Assembly (NCBI RefSeq): GCF_014905135.1
Contig: NZ_CP041406.1
Span: 496,001-560,000, forward strand
Direction of reading: 5' to 3'
DNA from: Sulfurimonas paralvinellae
Lineage (GTDB): Bacteria; Campylobacterota; Campylobacteria; Campylobacterales; Sulfurimonadaceae
DNA length: 64,000 nt
A program made the translations under genes and the position numbers. A model generated the notes under the pieces. It was not told the DNA's origin. It saw nothing but the letters and a program-made list of their open reading frames with translations, and did not search any database. Below, one piece after another: positions 57,333-64,000 of the stretch. Positions within the stretch are counted from its first letter, which is position 1; every line of letters begins with the position of its first letter.

Positions 57333-57418
57333 TCACCACATTTCACAGTAAAAAAAGAATTTAAAAACTTCTCCCCCCATCTTCCAGAACCTTAAGCGAT
57401 TTCTAAGCAACATCCCCC

Positions 57419-57424
57419 TATAAT
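57419..57424 (+). promoter_or_regulatory. rRNA operon promoter, TATAAT box
   Basis: A perfect TATAAT followed by a C-rich discriminator (TCCCCTCCAC). No clear -35 at 17 nt; this is typical of Campylobacterota. The start site would be near 57431. Strong position for an rrn promoter. Confidence 0.6.
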
Positions 57425-57488
57425 TCCCCTCCACAAACGAAGAGACTTCGAGTTGAAGTTTAAAGACCGGAAGGTTAAAGACGTTTGA

Positions 57489-57530
57489 GATCATTGAAAA
57501 CTAAGCAAGTAAGAGAGACTGATGTAACTA
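57489..57530 (+). other. Left arm of the 16S rRNA processing stem
   Basis: Matches, as its reverse complement, 59319-59359 downstream of 16S: about 35 of 41 positions pair, including TGAAAACTAAGCAAG uninterrupted. RNase III would cut this stem to free the 16S precursor. Confidence 0.85.
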
Positions 57531-57737
57531 TCAGTTAAATCTTATTTAGAAATAACTAATAAAACAACAACCGTCTATTCTATTTGAATTCTAGCTATTG
57601 ATATAGTTAGTTTCCCTATAGTAATAGATAACTATATTCATTAAGAGCTTAAGCACTCTTAATGTCTTAACAAAGCCAATGATTTTTAAATCTTGGGCAA
57701 AGATCAGTAATTAAATTTATTTATCTTTTCATAAACA

Positions 57738-59257
<1,520 letters not shown>

Positions 59258-59318
59258 CTAGAGTAAAGAGCGATCATTCGTTTGATCGGCTCAACACAAA
59301 AGAATCTCACAGAGATAT

Positions 59319-59359
59319 TAGTTACTTCAGTCTGCTTGCTTGCTTAGTTTTCAGTGATC
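59319..59359 (+). other. Right arm of the 16S rRNA processing stem
   Basis: Pairs with 57489-57530 (see there). It lies between 16S and tRNA-Ile. Confidence 0.85.
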
Positions 59360-59388
59360 TGTGTTCATTTGACATTCGATTATATCAA

Positions 59389-59465
59389 GGGCCTATAGCT
59401 CAGCTGGTTAGAGTGCACCCCTGATAAGGGTGAGGTCCCAGGTTCAAGTCCTGGTAGGCCCACCA
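59389..59465 (+). tRNA. tRNA-Ile (GAU) in the rRNA spacer
   Basis: 77 nt. Acceptor GGGCCUA pairs with UAGGCCC, D-arm AGCUCAGCUGGUUAGAGU, anticodon loop CUGAUAA with GAU, GUUCAAGUC in the TPsiC arm, encoded CCA. The tRNA-Ala that often accompanies it in this spacer is absent. Confidence 0.97.
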
Positions 59466-59766
59466 TTTTTGCACTATTTGCATCTGAAAAGTTAACTCAC
59501 GTACTTTAGTACGCTTCGTCACCTTTTCAAATACAACTAGCACAAAAACAAGTTTTTGCTAAAACTAAATATAAGCTTTCAAAGTTAGAAAGTTTATATT
59601 TGGTTTTTAAACCAAAAGTTCATTAAATTACAATTGTTAAAGTCAACAACATATAATTAAAGAGATTTAATTATAAACTAAATAACTACAAAAAAATGGA
59701 TTCATTCAATCTTGTTTGTTGTATTAGAGATAGTACATTAAATAAGGTAGTGAACGCAATATAGAA
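59466..59766 (+). other. Spacer between tRNA-Ile and 23S with hairpins and processing stem
   Basis: 301 nt without a gene. Contains CGTAC-TTTA-GTACG (about 59500-59513), AGCA-AAAAC type hairpin (59539-59561), a 16-bp stem (59565-59603, loop AAAGTTA, two G-U pairs), and at 59733-59754 the left arm of the 23S processing stem. No tRNA-Ala or other RNA gene found. Confidence 0.75.
59733..59754 (+). other. Left arm of the 23S rRNA processing stem
   Basis: Pairs with 62674-62695: the 22-nt arms match in all but one position (C/T), and the flanks pair further with gaps (TCTT-TTTG region). Expected RNase III cut site. Confidence 0.85.
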
Positions 59767-62650
<2,884 letters not shown>

Positions 62651-62673
62651 TATGTTCTTACGAACGCTGTTGC

Positions 62674-62695
62674 TTCACTACCTTATTTAGTGTAC
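62674..62695 (+). other. Right arm of the 23S rRNA processing stem
   Basis: Pairs with 59733-59754. Between it and 5S lie hairpins TACCCC/GGGGTA (62753-62782) and GCGG/CCGC (62785-62797), of unknown role. The spacer 62651-62889 holds no gene. Confidence 0.8.
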
Positions 62696-62842
62696 GAATA
62701 GATTACACAAATAAGAAGAATCTTGAAACAAGTTCTTTAGTATGTTGACTTTTACCCCACTTATGCTTTAGCAACGGGGGTATCGCGGTTTAGCCGCAGA
62801 ACGATTGATATTTAATGAGTTACTTCAACTCTTATGATCCTT

Positions 62843-62891
62843 CAAGGTCAAATATAAGTTCATTACTCCAATGAATTTATACTTGATCTTG
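62843..62891 (+). other. Stem-loop immediately before 5S rRNA
   Basis: A 22-bp stem (62843-62864 with 62870-62891) and 5-nt loop ACTCC, all positions pairing with three G-U wobbles. It ends at the 5S start and probably marks a processing site. Confidence 0.7.
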
Positions 62892-63008
62892 TCTAGGTGG
62901 CTATAGAGAGAGGGAAACGCCTGGTCCCATTCCGAACCCAGAAGCTAAGCCTCTCATCGCTGATAATACTGCATCTTTCAGGTGTGGGAATGTAGGTCGC
63001 TGCCTAGT
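62890..63008 (+). rRNA. rrf: 5S ribosomal RNA
   Basis: The terminal helix GTCTAGGTGGC pairs with GCTGCCTAG, with CCGAACCCAGAAGCTAAGC in the middle. About 118 nt. GATCAA after it can pair with TTGATC before it. A T-rich stretch (63016-63050) follows, and no strong intrinsic terminator hairpin is seen. Confidence 0.95.
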
Positions 63009-63100
63009 TCGGATCAAATTTTTCTACTTTTTTATACTTTTCTTCATCATCTTTTTTTTCAAAGAATTATGTGTTATTATTTTAATAAACAAGGTCCTTT

Positions 63101-63781
63101 ATGCATAATGTCAATCCTCAAATACCTCAAGGCTGGAAAGATATTCTTCAAAATGAATTTTCAAAACACTATTTTATTGTTTTAAAACAATTTTTACTTG
63201 ATGAAAAATCTAAATACACTATATATCCGGAAAATAAAAATATTTTCAATGCCTATAACTCTATGGATTTTCATGATGTAAAGGTTGTTATTTTAGGTCA
63301 AGACCCTTATCATGGGACAGGGCAGGCACATGGGCTCTCTTTTTCAGTTAAAGACGGCGTTGCTTATCCTCCTTCATTAAAAAATATATTTACAGAGTTG
63401 GCAGATGACACAGGATGTTCATATCCAAGTAGTGGAAATTTGTCTAAGTGGGCAAAGCAGGGTGTTTTATTGCTCAATGCAGTTTTGACAGTGCGTGCAG
63501 GAGAAGCGAACTCTCATCGCTGTATGGGATGGGAACATTTTACAGATGCTACGATTCAAGCCATCAGTGAGAAGTTAGAGAATGTTGTTTTTATACTTTG
63601 GGGAAAACCTGCACAGATGAAAGAGAAGCTCATTGATACTTCCAAGCACCTTGTTCTAAAAGCTCCACATCCTTCACCTCTTTCATCATATAGGGGTTTC
63701 TTTGGATCAAAACCTTTTTCTAAAACCAATGAGTATTTAACAGCTCGCGGTAAAGAGCCTATAGATTGGTGTTTAGAGTGA
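63101..63781 (+). CDS. ung: Uracil-DNA glycosylase
   Basis: Removes uracil from DNA. 226 residues. Motif A GQDPYHGTGQAHGLSFS with catalytic Asp68, motif B HPSPLSSYRGFFGS near residue 190, and the aromatic region. AAGG lies about 6 nt before the ATG. It stands alone between the rRNA operon and a convergent nuclease gene. Confidence 0.96.
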   Translation: MHNVNPQIPQGWKDILQNEFSKHYFIVLKQFLLDEKSKYTIYPENKNIFNAYNSMDFHDVKVVILGQDPYHGTGQAHGLSFSVKDGVAYPPSLKNIFTELADDTGCSYPSSGNLSKWAKQGVLLLNAVLTVRAGEANSHRCMGWEHFTDATIQAISEKLENVVFILWGKPAQMKEKLIDTSKHLVLKAPHPSPLSSYRGFFGSKPFSKTNEYLTARGKEPIDWCLE

Positions 63782-63797
63782 TAAACTTTTAAAAAGT

Positions 63798-64000
63798 CTA
63801 ATATATAAACTCTGCAATTACCGGAAGATGATCTGAATAACCGCGTCCATAATGTTTTCGTGGTTTTCTCCATGACATCTGCCATCTGTAAAGAGATTTT
63901 CCTTTATAAAGGTAGGGTTTATTTAAAGTATGGATGGAACCGCATTTGTAGTCGATACCTTGGTTGTCAAGTAGTGCTTTTGTTACTAGAATATTATCAA
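63798..64000 (-). CDS. Endonuclease/exonuclease/phosphatase family protein, C-terminal end
   Basis: The last 67 residues of a gene that continues beyond the window. It ends RGYSDHLPVIAEFIY; SDHLPV is the C-terminal catalytic motif of the EEP (DNase I-like) family, with the His of the S-D-H triad. Upstream residues include GIDYKCGSIHTLNKPYLYKGKSLYRWQMSWR, without recognised motif. Convergent with ung. Substrate (DNA or other) cannot be told. Confidence 0.75.
   Translation of the reverse strand, partial: DNILVTKALLDNQGIDYKCGSIHTLNKPYLYKGKSLYRWQMSWRKPRKHYGRGYSDHLPVIAEFIY

Larger units (their letters stand above)
57333..57737 (+). other. rRNA operon leader
   Basis: 405 nt without a gene. It holds the promoter at 57419, a C-rich stretch (57371-57420) and the left arm of the 16S processing stem (57489-57530). 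The region 57530-57737 is AT-rich with short inverted repeats; no further feature is recognised. Confidence 0.8.

Noticed and set aside
59466-59766. tRNA-Ala in the spacer
   Set aside because: No acceptor or anticodon arm match; the region is hairpins of AT-rich DNA.
62753-62797. tRNA-like or small RNA between 23S and 5S
   Set aside because: Two small hairpins only, without a cloverleaf.

Overview
This window is ordinary chromosomal DNA from a Campylobacterota (epsilonproteobacterial) genome, most like a free-living Sulfurimonas-type organism; the genus is an inference. Four gene orders match Campylobacter/Helicobacter as I remember them: gyrA-flgP-flgQ-flgR-asd, plsY-folB-cosR/hsrA, lpxC-x-thrB-ylxR-infB-rbfA-rimP, and sppA-mqnX-aroQ-folK-flhF-flhG-x-fliA-fliM-fliY-mnmA. 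The DNA is AT-rich and genes are tightly packed with frequent ATGA or 1-8 nt overlaps. Shine-Dalgarno sites are AAGGA-like. I see no CRISPR array, insertion sequence, integrase, prophage or known defence system.

Layout. 0-0.6 kb: 3' end of an ABC-2 exporter permease. 0.6-8.8 kb (minus strand): radical SAM enzyme, hemE, YqhA-type membrane protein, asd, the flagellar genes flgR-flgQ-flgP, and gyrA. 9-11.9 kb: two ammonium transporters flanking a PII gene. 11.9-16.1 kb: tonB facing a PepSY membrane protein and a TonB-dependent receptor. 16.3-16.4 kb: tRNA-Glu and tRNA-Lys. 16.6-25.2 kb: two lipoproteins (CsgG-like and LPP20-like) and a MoxR/DUF58/BatA/BatB-C/BatD cluster. 25.2-30.1 kb: tyrA, bamA, Ppx/GppA phosphatase, ferredoxin. 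30.2-33.3 kb: a two-component pair whose regulator is the HsrA/CosR orthologue, then folB and plsY. 33.3-38.3 kb: nadA-nadC, flhB, an uncharacterised gene, an M23 peptidase. 38.3-47.9 kb: a long co-directional run from lpxC through the translation genes to ribD, ubiE, xseA and an FmdE-like gene. 47.9-50 kb (minus): sppA and mqnX. 50.1-57.3 kb: aroQ, folK and the polar flagellar control/switch genes, then mnmA. 57.4-63 kb: an rrn operon (16S, tRNA-Ile, 23S, 5S) with clear processing stems. 63.1-64 kb: ung and the end of an EEP-family nuclease.

Together the genes give quinone (MqnX, UbiE/MenG), NAD, haem, riboflavin, folate and aromatic amino acid biosynthesis, plus polar flagellar number control and a C-ring with FliM and FliY. 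FlgP and FlgQ imply a Campylobacter-style basal disk.

The most unusual signal is not a gene. The octamer CTCACGCA (reverse complement TGCGTGAG) occurs at least 31 times, against about 1-2 expected by chance. It lies inside genes, in all three sense reading frames, and codon choice appears bent to fit it. Its spacing, about one per 2 kb, resembles a DNA uptake or recombination signal. I know of no description of it in this group. Other points of interest: the HsrA/CosR orthologue keeps a canonical phospho-acceptor and a partner kinase, the kinase ribosome-binding site is buried in a perfect 11-bp hairpin, FlgP lacks a lipobox, and one gene looks frameshifted at a T6 tract.
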